From NCBI GenBank assembly GCA_964533735.1, contig CAZHMD010000012.1:9695-73694 (forward strand): DNA of 64,000 bases, given 5' to 3'. A program made the position numbers and the translations under genes. Below are positions 1 through 9,377 of the stretch, piece by piece (within the stretch, counting starts at the first letter, position 1; each line of letters starts with the position of its first letter). Under the pieces are notes generated by a model. It was given only the letters and a program-made list of their open reading frames with translations. It was not told the DNA's origin and did not search any database. The DNA comes from UBA6107 sp964533735. GTDB taxonomy: Bacteria; Chloroflexota; Anaerolineae; Anaerolineales; Anaerolineaceae.

Positions 1-142
1 AGACCGCGAAGGCAGGCGTCTTGCTGTTGGGGTGGAATGGGCAGAAACCCGTATAGCTCTTTCCGGAGCGGCGCAGTTTCACCGTCTCCGAAACGAGGTC
101 TACGATATCCAGCCGGGCCTTAATATCATCAATCGCGGTCAT
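1..142 (-). CDS. dnaG: DNA primase DnaG, N-terminal fragment (cut by window edge)
   Basis: Reading leftwards from an ATG at 142, the first 47 codons begin MTAIDDIKARLDIVDLV and run on to YTGFCPFHPNSKTPAF. That is the start of the CHC2 zinc finger that opens bacterial DnaG, which makes RNA primers for the replication fork. Only the first zinc ligands (Cys and His of CPFH) lie inside the window. The start follows glyQS with a 45-base gap on the same strand, so the two may be co-transcribed. The short length limits the evidence, but the motif is very characteristic. Confidence 0.88.
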   Translation of the reverse strand, partial: MTAIDDIKARLDIVDLVSETVKLRRSGKSYTGFCPFHPNSKTPAFAV

Positions 143-187
143 GGGTTGGGTTAATTGTACCCTCAATCATTTTTGATCTTGCGCCGT

Positions 188-3184
188 TTAGAATCCCTCG
201 AGGAAGGAAAGGTCAACCACACCTTTGGTGAGGTTGGCGATACGCTGTAGCAGTCCCAGGCGGTTACTGCGCACCTTCTCATCCTCCGCCATCACCAGTA
301 CTTCGTCGAAGAAGCGGTTCACGGCCGGGATCATTGGCAGGAAAGCGTTCAGCAGGTCATCCACTGAACCTGGTTGGCGCGGTGCTTTTTCTATCGTTTC
401 CACAGCCTTGAACAAATCCTTTTCAGAGGGCTCAATGAATGCCGCGGGGTCCACCTGGAAGGTGGGTTTTTGGTCGCGGGTGATGCGCACGCAGCGCGCA
501 TATCCCGGCAGGATGGTCGTCCAGTCTTTGCGCGCGATCCAGGCAGATAGCTGTTTCACCGCGCGATAAACGCCTGCCGGATTGTGCTGCTGTTCTGCGA
601 GGACGGCGTCCACTGCGTCGAAACGGAATCCCTGGTCTGTCAGGCTGTTCTTCAAACGTCCGACGATGAACTCCAGCGTGGCATCAAGGCTCTTTTGGTC
701 GATAGTGAATGGGTAGGTGGCAGCGGATAATTTCAGTGCACTCCCCAGGTCAAAATTGAGATCAAATGCGCCCAGGCTTTGTACGAGGCCAAGCGCCGAG
801 CGCCGCTGCGCGAAGGGATCCTTGGTGCCGGTGGGTGCCAGGCCCGCAGCGAACAAGCCGGTCAGTGAGTCCAGGCGGTCTGCCAGGCCGATGACCAGCC
901 CCACTTTGGTAGAGGGCATTGCATCCCCGGCAAAGCGCGGCAGGTAATGGTCATAGATTGCCTGGGCAACCTCGGCCGGTTCGCCTGAATAGCGCGCGTA
1001 ATATCGTCCCATTACCCCCTGCAGCGAGGTCATTTCCACCACCATGTGGGTCACCAGGTCAGCCTTGCACAATGTGGCGGCCCGTTCTGCGATTTTCATT
1101 TCGTCTGCACTCAAACCCAGCGCAGGTCCAAGTTGTTTCACCAATGCCGTAATGCGCTGTGATTTATCCAGCATGGATCCGAGCTTGTGCTGGAAAGTTA
1201 ATGTCCCGAGTTTGGCAAGCATTTCCGCCAGGGGGTGCTTGAGATCCTCGCGGATGAAGAAATTGGCGTCCGCAAAACGGGCGCGCACCACCTGTTCGTT
1301 GCCGTCGGTCACCAACGCGATGCCTTCGGCATCCCCGTTGCGCACTGCAATAAAGTGCGGGAGTAACGTGCCGTCCTCGGTTTGCACCGGGAAGTAACGT
1401 TGGTGTTTCTTCATCACCGAAACCAACACCTCCGGTGGGAGTTGAAGATGGCTTTCTTCAAATGTTCCCAAAAACGCATAGGGTGCTTCCACAAGGAAAT
1501 TGACTTCATCCAGCAGCCCTTCATCCAGTATTGTGGAACCGCCGACCTTCTTGCAGATCGCCAGCACCTGTTCGCGGATGACCTCCTTGCGTTTCACCGG
1601 GTCCAGGATGATACCCTGCTTTGCCAATTGGGATTCATGGTCAGCCGGATCCTTCACCGCCATGGTTTGCGGTTCAATGAATCTCAAACCCTGGGTCACA
1701 GCTTGCGCGCGTAAACCCGCAAATTCAAACGGGATGACTGCCCCGCCTAACAGAGCCAGCAGCCAGCGCACCGGTCGCGAAAATGCCACATTGGTATGGT
1801 TCCAGCGCATCGATTTATCAAATTTAATGCCTGCCAGTAGTCCCGGCAGCGTATCCAGCAGCACTTCGTATGCGCTGCGGGTGGTTTCCTTAACCAGCGC
1901 CACCATGTAAACCCCGCCGTCAATCTCGCGCGCTTCAAGTTCAGACACGCTCACACCCTTGCTCTGGGCGAATCCTTCCAGGGCGCGGGTTGCCTGCCCG
2001 GTTTCATCAAAAGCGCGGCTTTTCGGCGGTCCCTTGACCACTGAAGTGCGCGGCTGCTGCTGGTCAGCCAGGTCTTTCACCTTCACCAGCAAACGCCTGG
2101 GGGTTCCTATCACGCTGACCTCACCGTGCGCCAGGCGTAATTCGTCCAGCAGGGCAGGTACGCGCGCTTTCAATTGCTCCACAGCCGCGGTGAAGTCTCC
2201 TCCCGGCAGTTCTTCGGTACCAATTTCAAGCAGGAACGGCGCAGGACCAACCGGTAAGTTACCCGGTTTGCCAATCGCGGCAGCTTCCTGCGGGGATTGT
2301 TTTGACTCCGCCATCCAGGGATATTCCATGGTGGTGCGCTGTTCCACGTAAGCTTCAGAGGTGCGCCGGGCAAGTTCACGCATGCGCCCGAACAATGCCT
2401 GCCGTTCTGTCACACCCACAGCCCCGCGGGTATCCAGGATGTTAAAGGTATGCGAACATTTCAAAATGTAATCATGTGCCGGCAGCACCAGTCCGTGATC
2501 AAGCGCAGATTCCGCTTCCGCTTCATACAGCTTGTATAACTGGCGCATACGCTCAACATCAGCGATCTCAAAGTAATACTTGCTGTGCTCCACTTCACCC
2601 TGGTAGTTGATCTCACCGTAGGTGTGGGTTGGATTCCAGCGCATGTTGCGGAAATGCGTGGCGCGCTGCAGCGGCATTGTGATGCGCTCCAGCCCGTACG
2701 TGATTTCCACTGAAACAGGGTCGAGGGTTAACCCGCCTGCCTGTTGGAAATATGTGAACTGGGTGATTTCCTGTCCGTCCAGCCATACTTCCCATCCCAG
2801 CCCCCACGCCCCCAGAGCGGGCTGCTGCCAGTTGTCTTCCACAAAGCGGATATCGTGTTCACGCGGGTTAATTCCCAGCGCTTCTAATGATTTCAAATAC
2901 AGACCCTGCGGGTTGCCCGGGTCAGGTTTGAGGATGACCTGGAATTGGTAATGCTGCTGGAAACGGTTGGGGTTCTCGCCGTAACGGCCGTCATCCGGGC
3001 GTACGGAAGGTTCCACGTACGCCACGTTCCACGGTTCCGGTCCGAGGACGCGCAAAAATGTTCCGGGGTTCATGGTGCCTGCGCCGATCTGGCTGTAGTA
3101 AGGCTGCCAGATGAGGCATCCCTGGCTGGCCCAGTACTTTTGCAGGGTCATGATCACAGATTGGAAATCAAGCGGTTCAGTCAT
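188..3184 (-). CDS. glyQS: Glycyl-tRNA synthetase, fused alpha and beta chains
   Basis: Charges tRNA-Gly with glycine in the cytoplasm. The 998-residue product joins what are normally two subunits. Residues 1 to about 300 are the catalytic alpha chain (starting DFQSVIMTLQKYWASQGC, with the MNPGTFLR region). After a linker around 295-315 comes the beta chain (FLLEIGTEELPGGD onward), ending in the DALR-type anticodon-binding region. Each half has its normal length, so nothing is missing. Single-chain forms are known from chlamydiae and plastids; most bacteria have separate glyQ and glyS. A GGGAGG ribosome site lies 4 bases before the ATG, and a TATAAT box sits about 40 bases upstream, so it can be transcribed apart from recO. 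Confidence 0.97.
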   Translation of the reverse strand: MTEPLDFQSVIMTLQKYWASQGCLIWQPYYSQIGAGTMNPGTFLRVLGPEPWNVAYVEPSVRPDDGRYGENPNRFQQHYQFQVILKPDPGNPQGLYLKSLEALGINPREHDIRFVEDNWQQPALGAWGLGWEVWLDGQEITQFTYFQQAGGLTLDPVSVEITYGLERITMPLQRATHFRNMRWNPTHTYGEINYQGEVEHSKYYFEIADVERMRQLYKLYEAEAESALDHGLVLPAHDYILKCSHTFNILDTRGAVGVTERQALFGRMRELARRTSEAYVEQRTTMEYPWMAESKQSPQEAAAIGKPGNLPVGPAPFLLEIGTEELPGGDFTAAVEQLKARVPALLDELRLAHGEVSVIGTPRRLLVKVKDLADQQQPRTSVVKGPPKSRAFDETGQATRALEGFAQSKGVSVSELEAREIDGGVYMVALVKETTRSAYEVLLDTLPGLLAGIKFDKSMRWNHTNVAFSRPVRWLLALLGGAVIPFEFAGLRAQAVTQGLRFIEPQTMAVKDPADHESQLAKQGIILDPVKRKEVIREQVLAICKKVGGSTILDEGLLDEVNFLVEAPYAFLGTFEESHLQLPPEVLVSVMKKHQRYFPVQTEDGTLLPHFIAVRNGDAEGIALVTDGNEQVVRARFADANFFIREDLKHPLAEMLAKLGTLTFQHKLGSMLDKSQRITALVKQLGPALGLSADEMKIAERAATLCKADLVTHMVVEMTSLQGVMGRYYARYSGEPAEVAQAIYDHYLPRFAGDAMPSTKVGLVIGLADRLDSLTGLFAAGLAPTGTKDPFAQRRSALGLVQSLGAFDLNFDLGSALKLSAATYPFTIDQKSLDATLEFIVGRLKNSLTDQGFRFDAVDAVLAEQQHNPAGVYRAVKQLSAWIARKDWTTILPGYARCVRITRDQKPTFQVDPAAFIEPSEKDLFKAVETIEKAPRQPGSVDDLLNAFLPMIPAVNRFFDEVLVMAEDEKVRSNRLGLLQRIANLTKGVVDLSFLEGF

Positions 3185-3224
3185 GCATCCTCCCGGATTT
3201 TAAGACGAGTTTTGAAGTGCCCCT

Positions 3225-3230
3225 ATTATA
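3225..3230 (-). promoter_or_regulatory. Candidate -10 box for glyQS
   Basis: On the minus strand this reads TATAAT, 40 bases before the glyQS start and within the short gap after recO. No good -35 box is visible 16-18 bases further up, so the assignment rests on the -10 alone. Confidence 0.4.
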
Positions 3231-3267
3231 ACCTGCCCTATTGCTCACTCCCACCGGCCGCAGGATA

Positions 3268-4026
3268 TTAACTCTGTATTTGTTTCAGGAATTCAGTGCT
3301 ATTCAGCCCGCGTTCCAGCAGGTAGGTCAGGTAGTAATTCAGGATGGATTCCACCTCCGCGCGGGTTTTCGTAGTGGGAGATGCCCTTAAGGATTCATTG
3401 TACGTGGAACGCTGAAAGTGGCGCAGAAAGCGCAGCGCGTCCATGCTGATCATGCGCGAACCCTCTGTGCGTGCGCCGCAGTTGGGGCACAACACGCCGC
3501 CTACTTCCGCCGCGAAGAACTGATCTTCGGCTTTGATCTCCTTGCGGCACGAGGCGCACTCGAACAACAACGGTCGGTAACCAGTCAGGTCAAGGATGCG
3601 CATTTCATAGTAATGGATGGGGACAAAGGGATCAGCCTGCTCCACCAGTCGCGTGAGCGTTTTTGAGACCAGGTCAAACAACTGCCAGTTCTGTCCTTCT
3701 TCATAAGTCAGTCGGTCAAGCAGTTCGATCACATAAGCTGCCTTGGCGGTCAACTCCAGGTTTTCCCGCAGCGCACTGTAGGGATCAATGACTTCCGCCT
3801 GAGTAACGATCCACATGTCGTGACCTTTTGCCAGCATCAGGCTGGAGCGCATGAAAGGTTCCAGGTGGCCGGCTTTGCGGGATTGCATCTTGCGCGCTCC
3901 CTTGGCAATCGCTCGCAGTTTACCGTTCTCGCGCGTGAACAGGCGCAGCAGGCGGTCCGCTTCACCCCAGTCGGAGTGCTGCAGAATGATCGCTTCCACC
4001 CGGATGGTGCGTTCGGCTCGCGGCAT
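3268..4026 (-). CDS. recO: DNA repair protein RecO
   Basis: Recombination mediator that helps load RecA on gapped DNA with RecF and RecR. The 252-residue length is normal. The N-terminal OB-fold starts RTIRVEAIILQHSDWGEADRL, the typical RecO opening. A helical body follows, and a four-cysteine zinc site is visible as CASC and CPNC around residues 157-183. It lies 7 bases after cdd on the same strand, so it is probably in the same operon as cdd, the CBS membrane protein and glmU. No oddities seen. Confidence 0.95.
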   Translation of the reverse strand: MPRAERTIRVEAIILQHSDWGEADRLLRLFTRENGKLRAIAKGARKMQSRKAGHLEPFMRSSLMLAKGHDMWIVTQAEVIDPYSALRENLELTAKAAYVIELLDRLTYEEGQNWQLFDLVSKTLTRLVEQADPFVPIHYYEMRILDLTGYRPLLFECASCRKEIKAEDQFFAAEVGGVLCPNCGARTEGSRMISMDALRFLRHFQRSTYNESLRASPTTKTRAEVESILNYYLTYLLERGLNSTEFLKQIQS

Positions 4027-4033
4027 TTTTGAA

Positions 4034-4438
4034 TTAGATCAGGTCTTCAGGGGTAAAGGCAGTGGGCAGCAGTTTTTCAACAGTGCCTTCGAGATGGATC
4101 TTTCCTGTCACATCCGCAATAATGATCAATGTTTGTAAACCGAATTCAGCCAGCACTTGCCTGCAGGAACCGCATGGCGAGCCGCCATTTTCTGTGGCTA
4201 CGGCGATTGCGGTGAACTCGCGTTCACCTTCGGATACGGCTTTGTACACTGCCACGCGCTCCGCACACATGGTGGTGGGGAAGGCGGCGTTCTCAATATT
4301 CACGCCTTCATAAACCTTGCCGCTTGCGGTCAACAACGCTGCGCCAACGGCATAATGCGAGTAAGGCGCGTATGCCCATTCGCGGGCATGGATGGCGCTC
4401 TCGATTAGTTCCTTTTTTTGTTCAGCTTTCAGGGGCAT
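4034..4438 (-). CDS. cdd: Cytidine deaminase
   Basis: Deaminates cytidine and deoxycytidine to uridine forms in pyrimidine salvage. Counting from the chosen start (134 residues), the zinc and catalytic residues are Cys58-Ala59-Glu60, Cys89 and Cys92 (PCGSC), the tetrameric homotypic class. A longer reading from 4459 is possible, but AGGAGG sits 6 bases before the ATG at 4438, and that start begins MPLKAEQKKELIESA, as expected for the family. The gene overlaps the 3' end of the upstream CBS gene by 17 bases, which suggests translational coupling. Confidence 0.95.
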   Translation of the reverse strand: MPLKAEQKKELIESAIHAREWAYAPYSHYAVGAALLTASGKVYEGVNIENAAFPTTMCAERVAVYKAVSEGEREFTAIAVATENGGSPCGSCRQVLAEFGLQTLIIIADVTGKIHLEGTVEKLLPTAFTPEDLI

Positions 4439-5693
4439 CACTTGCCTCCTTGTGTTCATTTGGGTCTATCCTGCATGCATGGATCTTGCCGATGCGCCGT
4501 CCGCGAACCTCTTCAACAATTAATTCCCAATTCTCAATGCGCATCGAATCGCCTTCTGCGGGAACTCTGCCTAATTCTCCATACAGTATTCCCCCAAGGG
4601 TATCAGTCTTGTCTGATTCCACTGCGGTACCCAGTGCGTCATTGAAATCATCCAGCGAGACACGCGCTTTGAAGAGGAATTCATCCTCGCTGATCTTTTG
4701 TACCAGCAGTTCTTCCTTCTGGTCGTATTCATCCCGGATCTCGCCCACGATCTCTTCAACAATATCTTCCAATGTCACCAGTCCCGCCATGCCGCCGTAT
4801 TCATCCACCACCACGGCAATATGGATGCCCTTGGCTTGCATTTCTGCCAGAAGCTCATCCACTTTCTTCGATTCCGGTACAAAATACGCTGGTCGCAGGA
4901 ACTTGCGGATGGAGTTCTTTTCTCCGGGATTCGCCTGGAGGCGCAGTAGGTCCTTGGCGTAAAGCAAGCCAATGACATTATCGATGGAATCGTCATAAAC
5001 CGGTACGCGCGAATGCCCCGATTCGATTAATGAGTTGATTGCCTGGGAGAGAGGTGTCTTTACTTCCACGGCCAGCACGTCAATTCGCGGCACCATGATC
5101 TCGCGGCACAGGGTATCACCAAATTGGAAGATGGAATAGATCATCCGCCGTTCGTCCTCTTCCAATCCTCCTTCAGGTTGACCCACTTCAACCCAGGTTT
5201 TTAACTCATCCTCACTGACCGATCCCAACCGCCTGGGTAAATTAGCATCCCGTCCCTGTAGCCGCACCAGTGAGCCGCTGATCGGACTGATGATCCAATC
5301 CAGGACTCGCGCTATTGGCGTCAATGCCAAAGCATATTCTTCTGGGTTGACCAGAGCGAGCCTTTCGAAAATGAACTCAAGTGCTAAAAGTACCAGCAGC
5401 ACGAGGGCAAACACACTCAGTTTTCCAGCCAGCGTTAGTAATATTTCTGATTTTTCCAGGATTGCCAGTACGGTTGCTGCAACTAGTAAATGCGAAAGAC
5501 CGACCAACACGCGCAGCGTAGCCCGCAGGCGCGGCTTTTCCAGTAGATTGATCGTTCGTTCAATTTGTTGGGATTCATGAGAACCCGGGTCCATCAGTTG
5601 AGGTACGCGCACGTTTACCAGCGCCGCTCGCAGGATGGCCAGGAAGATATCCACCAAAACAAAAAGTATCAGCAATCCGATCATTAACCCCAT
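4422..5693 (-). CDS. CNNM/CorC-type membrane protein with CBS pair (hemolysin-like)
   Basis: A 423-residue integral membrane protein of the DUF21/CNNM-HlyC/CorC family, several members of which move or regulate Mg2+ or Co2+. Hydrophobic segments at about 3-22, 62-80 and 84-108 form the membrane part. Two CBS domains follow at roughly 190-310 (IMVPRIDVLAVE, then VVVDEYGGMAGLVTLEDIVEEI). A CorC_HlyC domain ends the protein at about 330-410. The stop codon of glmU lies 1 base before this start and cdd overlaps its end, so it is mid-operon. The N-terminal DUF21 region looks short and diverged, so transport activity is not certain. Confidence 0.88.
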   Translation of the reverse strand: MGLMIGLLILFVLVDIFLAILRAALVNVRVPQLMDPGSHESQQIERTINLLEKPRLRATLRVLVGLSHLLVAATVLAILEKSEILLTLAGKLSVFALVLLVLLALEFIFERLALVNPEEYALALTPIARVLDWIISPISGSLVRLQGRDANLPRRLGSVSEDELKTWVEVGQPEGGLEEDERRMIYSIFQFGDTLCREIMVPRIDVLAVEVKTPLSQAINSLIESGHSRVPVYDDSIDNVIGLLYAKDLLRLQANPGEKNSIRKFLRPAYFVPESKKVDELLAEMQAKGIHIAVVVDEYGGMAGLVTLEDIVEEIVGEIRDEYDQKEELLVQKISEDEFLFKARVSLDDFNDALGTAVESDKTDTLGGILYGELGRVPAEGDSMRIENWELIVEEVRGRRIGKIHACRIDPNEHKEASDAPES

Positions 5694-5694
5694 T

Positions 5695-7035
5695 TCACTT
5701 GCCTTTCAATTTTCGCGCCGGCACACCAACCACAGTCTCTCCGTCCGGTACATCGTGGGTTACCACCGATCCTGCACCAGTGTGAGCTCCCTTGCCGATC
5801 TTCACTGGAGCCACCAGCATGGTGTCGCTGCCAATGAAAGCACCCTCTCCGATAACCGTGGGGTGTTTGTGCACGCCATCAAAATTACAGGTGATGGTGC
5901 CGGCGCCAATATTCACATCCTCGCCAATCTCGGCATTGCCGATGTACGAGAAGTGTCCCATCTTCACCCCGGCTGCCAGGTGTGAGTCCTTGACCTCGCC
6001 AAAGTTACCCATGTGCACGCCTTTACCTAGGTGCGCTCCCTTGCGCAGGTGGCAGTATGGACCCATACCCACGTTGTCCTCGACAATAGCCCCTTCGATC
6101 ACTGACGCCAGCAGGTGGCAGTGATCCCCGATGGTGGAATTGTGGATGAGCGTGTTTGGTCCAATGTCACAGCCTTCACCGATCAATGTAGTTCCCGTCA
6201 GGCGTGTACCCGGATGCAGTACAGTATCCTTGCCGATCTTTACGCCATCCTCGATGGTTACCTGCTGCGGGTCGATCATGGATACCCCTGCCAGCATGTG
6301 TGTGCGATTTATCCTTTTTCGTATAATGGCTTGCGCTTCCGACAGGTGCACACGGTTATTAATTCCCAGCGCTTCTTCCTCATCGTTGAGCAGGATCGAG
6401 CGCACCATTTTTCCTTCATTTACAGCCACGCTCACCAGGTCAGTCAGGTAATATTCACCTTTGGGGGAGAGCTTGATTTTCTTCAAAGCGGTCCACAACC
6501 ACGCGGATTTGAAGCAGTAAGCGCCCACATTCAGTTCGTCAATTCGTAATTCGTCGTCGCTCGCCTGGGCTTCTTCGATGATGGCGCGAACTTCTCCATT
6601 CATTCCGCGCAGCACCCGCCCAAAGCCGTGAGGATCTTTGGTATTCACCGTCAGCATCGTCATCGGAGCATCATGCTCTTTTTGATCCATTATCATTCGT
6701 TTTAAGGTCTCAACTGTTAGCAATGGCATATCCGCGGCCACAACCGCGATCAAACCATCGAAATCCTTCAACGCTGTTTCCGCCGCCAGCACTGCATGAG
6801 CAGTACCCATGCGTTTCTCCTGCAGAGTGAAGATTGCGCGATCTCCCACTGCCTGGCGCACCTTTTCTGCGCCGTTTCCCACCACGACCACGGGTCTATT
6901 GGAACCAAGCGCGAGGGCGGTATCCACCGCATAGAGGATGAGCGGTTTTCCGTTCACTTCATGCAGCACTTTTGGCAGGTCAGAGACCATGCGTGTTCCC
7001 TGGCCGGCAGCCAGTATGATGGTTGATAGTTTCAT
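5695..7035 (-). CDS. glmU: Bifunctional GlcNAc-1-P uridyltransferase / GlcN-1-P acetyltransferase
   Basis: Makes UDP-GlcNAc, the precursor for peptidoglycan and other glycans. The N-terminal nucleotidyltransferase has the signature LAAGQGTRM followed by PKVLHEVNGKPL. From about residue 250 a left-handed beta-helix of hexapeptide repeats (IGEGC, IGPNT, LGKGV, IGEDVNIGAGTITCNFDG) forms the acetyltransferase. At 446 residues it is slightly shorter than the E. coli enzyme (456) but complete in both halves. It is the first gene of the glmU-CBS protein-cdd-recO run on the minus strand. Confidence 0.97.
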   Translation of the reverse strand: MKLSTIILAAGQGTRMVSDLPKVLHEVNGKPLILYAVDTALALGSNRPVVVVGNGAEKVRQAVGDRAIFTLQEKRMGTAHAVLAAETALKDFDGLIAVVAADMPLLTVETLKRMIMDQKEHDAPMTMLTVNTKDPHGFGRVLRGMNGEVRAIIEEAQASDDELRIDELNVGAYCFKSAWLWTALKKIKLSPKGEYYLTDLVSVAVNEGKMVRSILLNDEEEALGINNRVHLSEAQAIIRKRINRTHMLAGVSMIDPQQVTIEDGVKIGKDTVLHPGTRLTGTTLIGEGCDIGPNTLIHNSTIGDHCHLLASVIEGAIVEDNVGMGPYCHLRKGAHLGKGVHMGNFGEVKDSHLAAGVKMGHFSYIGNAEIGEDVNIGAGTITCNFDGVHKHPTVIGEGAFIGSDTMLVAPVKIGKGAHTGAGSVVTHDVPDGETVVGVPARKLKGK

Positions 7036-7145
7036 GGGTTAGTCCTCGGTATTAATATTATCACGCAATAAGCATACGAGCGTTCACTGCTGAATCAGCC
7101 TGACGCTCGTATTGGTTGCCTTTTAAATTGTCGAGTCCTATCAGG

Positions 7146-7216
7146 CTGGGGCGCCTGGATTCGAACCAAGATTCACAGATCCAAAGTCTGGTGTGCTGCC
7201 GTTGCACCACGCCCCA
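7146..7216 (-). tRNA. tRNA-Gln (anticodon TTG)
   Basis: The minus strand folds as a cloverleaf. TGGGGCG pairs perfectly with CGCCCCA as acceptor stem. The anticodon loop is CTTTGGA, with TTG at positions 34-36. The T arm is CTTGG-TTCGAAT-CCAGG. The base after the acceptor is G, followed by CCT, so CCA is not fully encoded. The first anticodon-stem pair (C-T) is a mismatch; the other four pair. Confidence 0.93.
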
Positions 7217-7300
7217 AGGGGGATTGCATTGCCGTGGGGTAGATTTTAACACAAATCAAAATCTTTTGTGAAAAATCTCAGTGGCTTTGCTGCCCCTCTG

Positions 7301-9259
7301 TTACGGGCAAGTCCCTATGGTGAGGTCGTATGTCTCCAGGCGGTTGATACCGCTGCGCGCGCTAACATCCAGCGAAATACCGCACAAGTCCACGCGGGCA
7401 GCCATCACCTTGAGATGATAGAAGAGTGGCAGCACAGGCAATTCTTCAGCGATCAGGCGTTGCGTTGTTTCATTATCTGTTGAAAACGCCGCCGCATCCA
7501 GCCCGGTCGAAAACAATCGGTTACAAGCGTTATTATATTCCTCGTTTTCGTAACCGGTGATATTGACTCCGCCGAACTTCTTTCCCAACCAGCTATTGGA
7601 TAAGCTTGGTATCTCCGCCGAGGAATACAGGAAGCACGGCGGCTGGCGCCCTGTAGACCACGCCAATTCCGCCAGGTCAAATGCCCTTCCGAACACCACT
7701 CCATCCGGTCCTGAAGCGAACATATCCGCCACTGGCAGGTACTGAGGTGTCACAGCAATACCGCATTCCCCTAGCGATGAAACCACAATGTCGGTAACAC
7801 TGGCGTGCAGCGGACTTTCCGTTACATAGTATGTGATGGAGAACGGGGTCCCATTCAAAACGCCGCTAATTCCAGATGATTCCCGCGGGGTGGCAGGGTC
7901 TCCATCTTTATCCATCCAGCCGGCTTCCTCAAGCAGGCTGATCCCCCTGGCAGTATCATGCGCGATTGTCGTTAGTCCGTCCACGGCATAGGGATGGTTG
8001 GCGGGCAGGTAGGTTGCGGGTATTTCAGACTGGCTGAATAAGACGTCCTTGATGATCTTCTCGCGGTCAATACAGGCAGCAAAAGCCTGTCTCACCCGCA
8101 GATCGCCAAAGAAATCCGCCCGGTCAACGTAAGGGTTGTAGACATCATCAAACGAGGCGGGGTTGATGCCGAAATTGATTAGCTCCCATTCCGGACCCTG
8201 GCCGAAGTAAAGTTTGGTATCTCCCGCGATTTCCAATTCGCGCAATGGCTGGATCTGTGATTCCAGCCCGGTTGATGTTTCCATAATGTCACATTCGCCA
8301 GTCGCCAGCGGGGATAGATCCGTCACCGCCATTGCAGGAATAAAACGGTAAACCAGCACATCAAATGCCGGCAGCCCCTCACCAGCACGGAAGTACGTAT
8401 CATTCTTCACCAGGCGAATATGATCACCCGCCACCCACTCATCGATGACATAAGGACCCCAGCCGAGGGGGGTTTTGTTGGTTTCATCTGCATCGTTCAG
8501 TTGCGCAGCGCTCATCTCACCAAGAATATGCTTGGGCAGTGGAATCCAGAAGAATGCTCCAGGGTTCATCGTCAGGTAACCGGGGATGCCCTTCCATTCC
8601 ACGCTCTGTGCATCAACTGCGGTGTAACTGGCGGTGCGCTTGATCAGGTTTTTGGTGACAATCGTGGCAGGGTCAACAGATACTGTGTAGGAGAAGATTG
8701 AGTCTTCGGCTGTCAATGCCTGCCCGTCAGACCAGGTCACCCCCGGTTTGATGGTGAACCGCGCTGACATTTGCACTAAGGACAAATCTGATTGACCATC
8801 CCATTCCACCGCGCAATCCGGCGAAGTGCAGCCTTCCGGGAAAACCTTAACCCCTTTGGCAAGCGCTACCAGATCTCCTTCAACATTGGCCACTTCATCA
8901 CCGGCGGTCACGGAGACCGCGGAAAGCTGCACGCCATTATTTTCAAGGGTTGGCAGGTTTTCCAAAATAACCGGTTCTGGCAGGTAGTCAACCGTATCAA
9001 TCGGTCCATCATAAATGGCTTCTAAAACACTCCACATGGCGCGCGAAGACGTTTCATACATATAAAGAGACGAAGGCTCTTCTCCAAGGCACACCACCAA
9101 TGTTTTGGGAGGTACAGCCGTGGCTGTTGGAGTGGAGGTAATTGCAGGCGTTGGGCTCCCCTGGCTCGTGGCAGGCTGTTTTCCGCACGAGGCCATCATT
9201 AACATCAGAATGACAGCAATCATACTGATTGCGTAAAGTTTGTGACGCATTGGTTTCAC
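7301..9259 (-). CDS. Oligopeptide-type ABC transporter substrate-binding lipoprotein (family 5)
   Basis: Extracellular solute-binding protein of the OppA/DppA family, about 652 residues from the chosen start. A signal peptide ends in the lipobox MASC, giving lipid attachment outside the membrane. A Thr-rich linker follows, then family 5 features (FTIKPGVTWSDGQALTAEDSIFSY near residue 190). I prefer a GTG start at 9259, which has AGAAGG 9 bases upstream; an ATG at 9289 lies further back with no clear ribosome site. It lies after the oppC terminator, so it is probably a separately expressed second receptor for the neighbouring transporter. The ligand cannot be read from sequence; peptides are likely. 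Confidence 0.88.
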   Translation of the reverse strand: MKPMRHKLYAISMIAVILMLMMASCGKQPATSQGSPTPAITSTPTATAVPPKTLVVCLGEEPSSLYMYETSSRAMWSVLEAIYDGPIDTVDYLPEPVILENLPTLENNGVQLSAVSVTAGDEVANVEGDLVALAKGVKVFPEGCTSPDCAVEWDGQSDLSLVQMSARFTIKPGVTWSDGQALTAEDSIFSYTVSVDPATIVTKNLIKRTASYTAVDAQSVEWKGIPGYLTMNPGAFFWIPLPKHILGEMSAAQLNDADETNKTPLGWGPYVIDEWVAGDHIRLVKNDTYFRAGEGLPAFDVLVYRFIPAMAVTDLSPLATGECDIMETSTGLESQIQPLRELEIAGDTKLYFGQGPEWELINFGINPASFDDVYNPYVDRADFFGDLRVRQAFAACIDREKIIKDVLFSQSEIPATYLPANHPYAVDGLTTIAHDTARGISLLEEAGWMDKDGDPATPRESSGISGVLNGTPFSITYYVTESPLHASVTDIVVSSLGECGIAVTPQYLPVADMFASGPDGVVFGRAFDLAELAWSTGRQPPCFLYSSAEIPSLSNSWLGKKFGGVNITGYENEEYNNACNRLFSTGLDAAAFSTDNETTQRLIAEELPVLPLFYHLKVMAARVDLCGISLDVSARSGINRLETYDLTIGTCP

Positions 9260-9324
9260 AATTATTTCCCTTCTCTTATTCCTGTACATCTAGGCATTAT
9301 TATAAAGCATCGACCGCTGCATAG

Positions 9325-9360
9325 ATAAAAAAAGACCTTGAGGGTTTCTCAAGGTCTTTA
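9325..9360 (-). terminator. Intrinsic terminator after oppC
   Basis: AAAGACCTTGAG (9331-9342) pairs with CTCAAGGTCTTT (9348-9359) across a 5-base loop. Read on the minus strand, a run of Ts follows. It ends the opp operon 18 bases after the oppC stop. Confidence 0.88.
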
Positions 9361-9377
9361 GTGTGGTTAGGTTTGGA

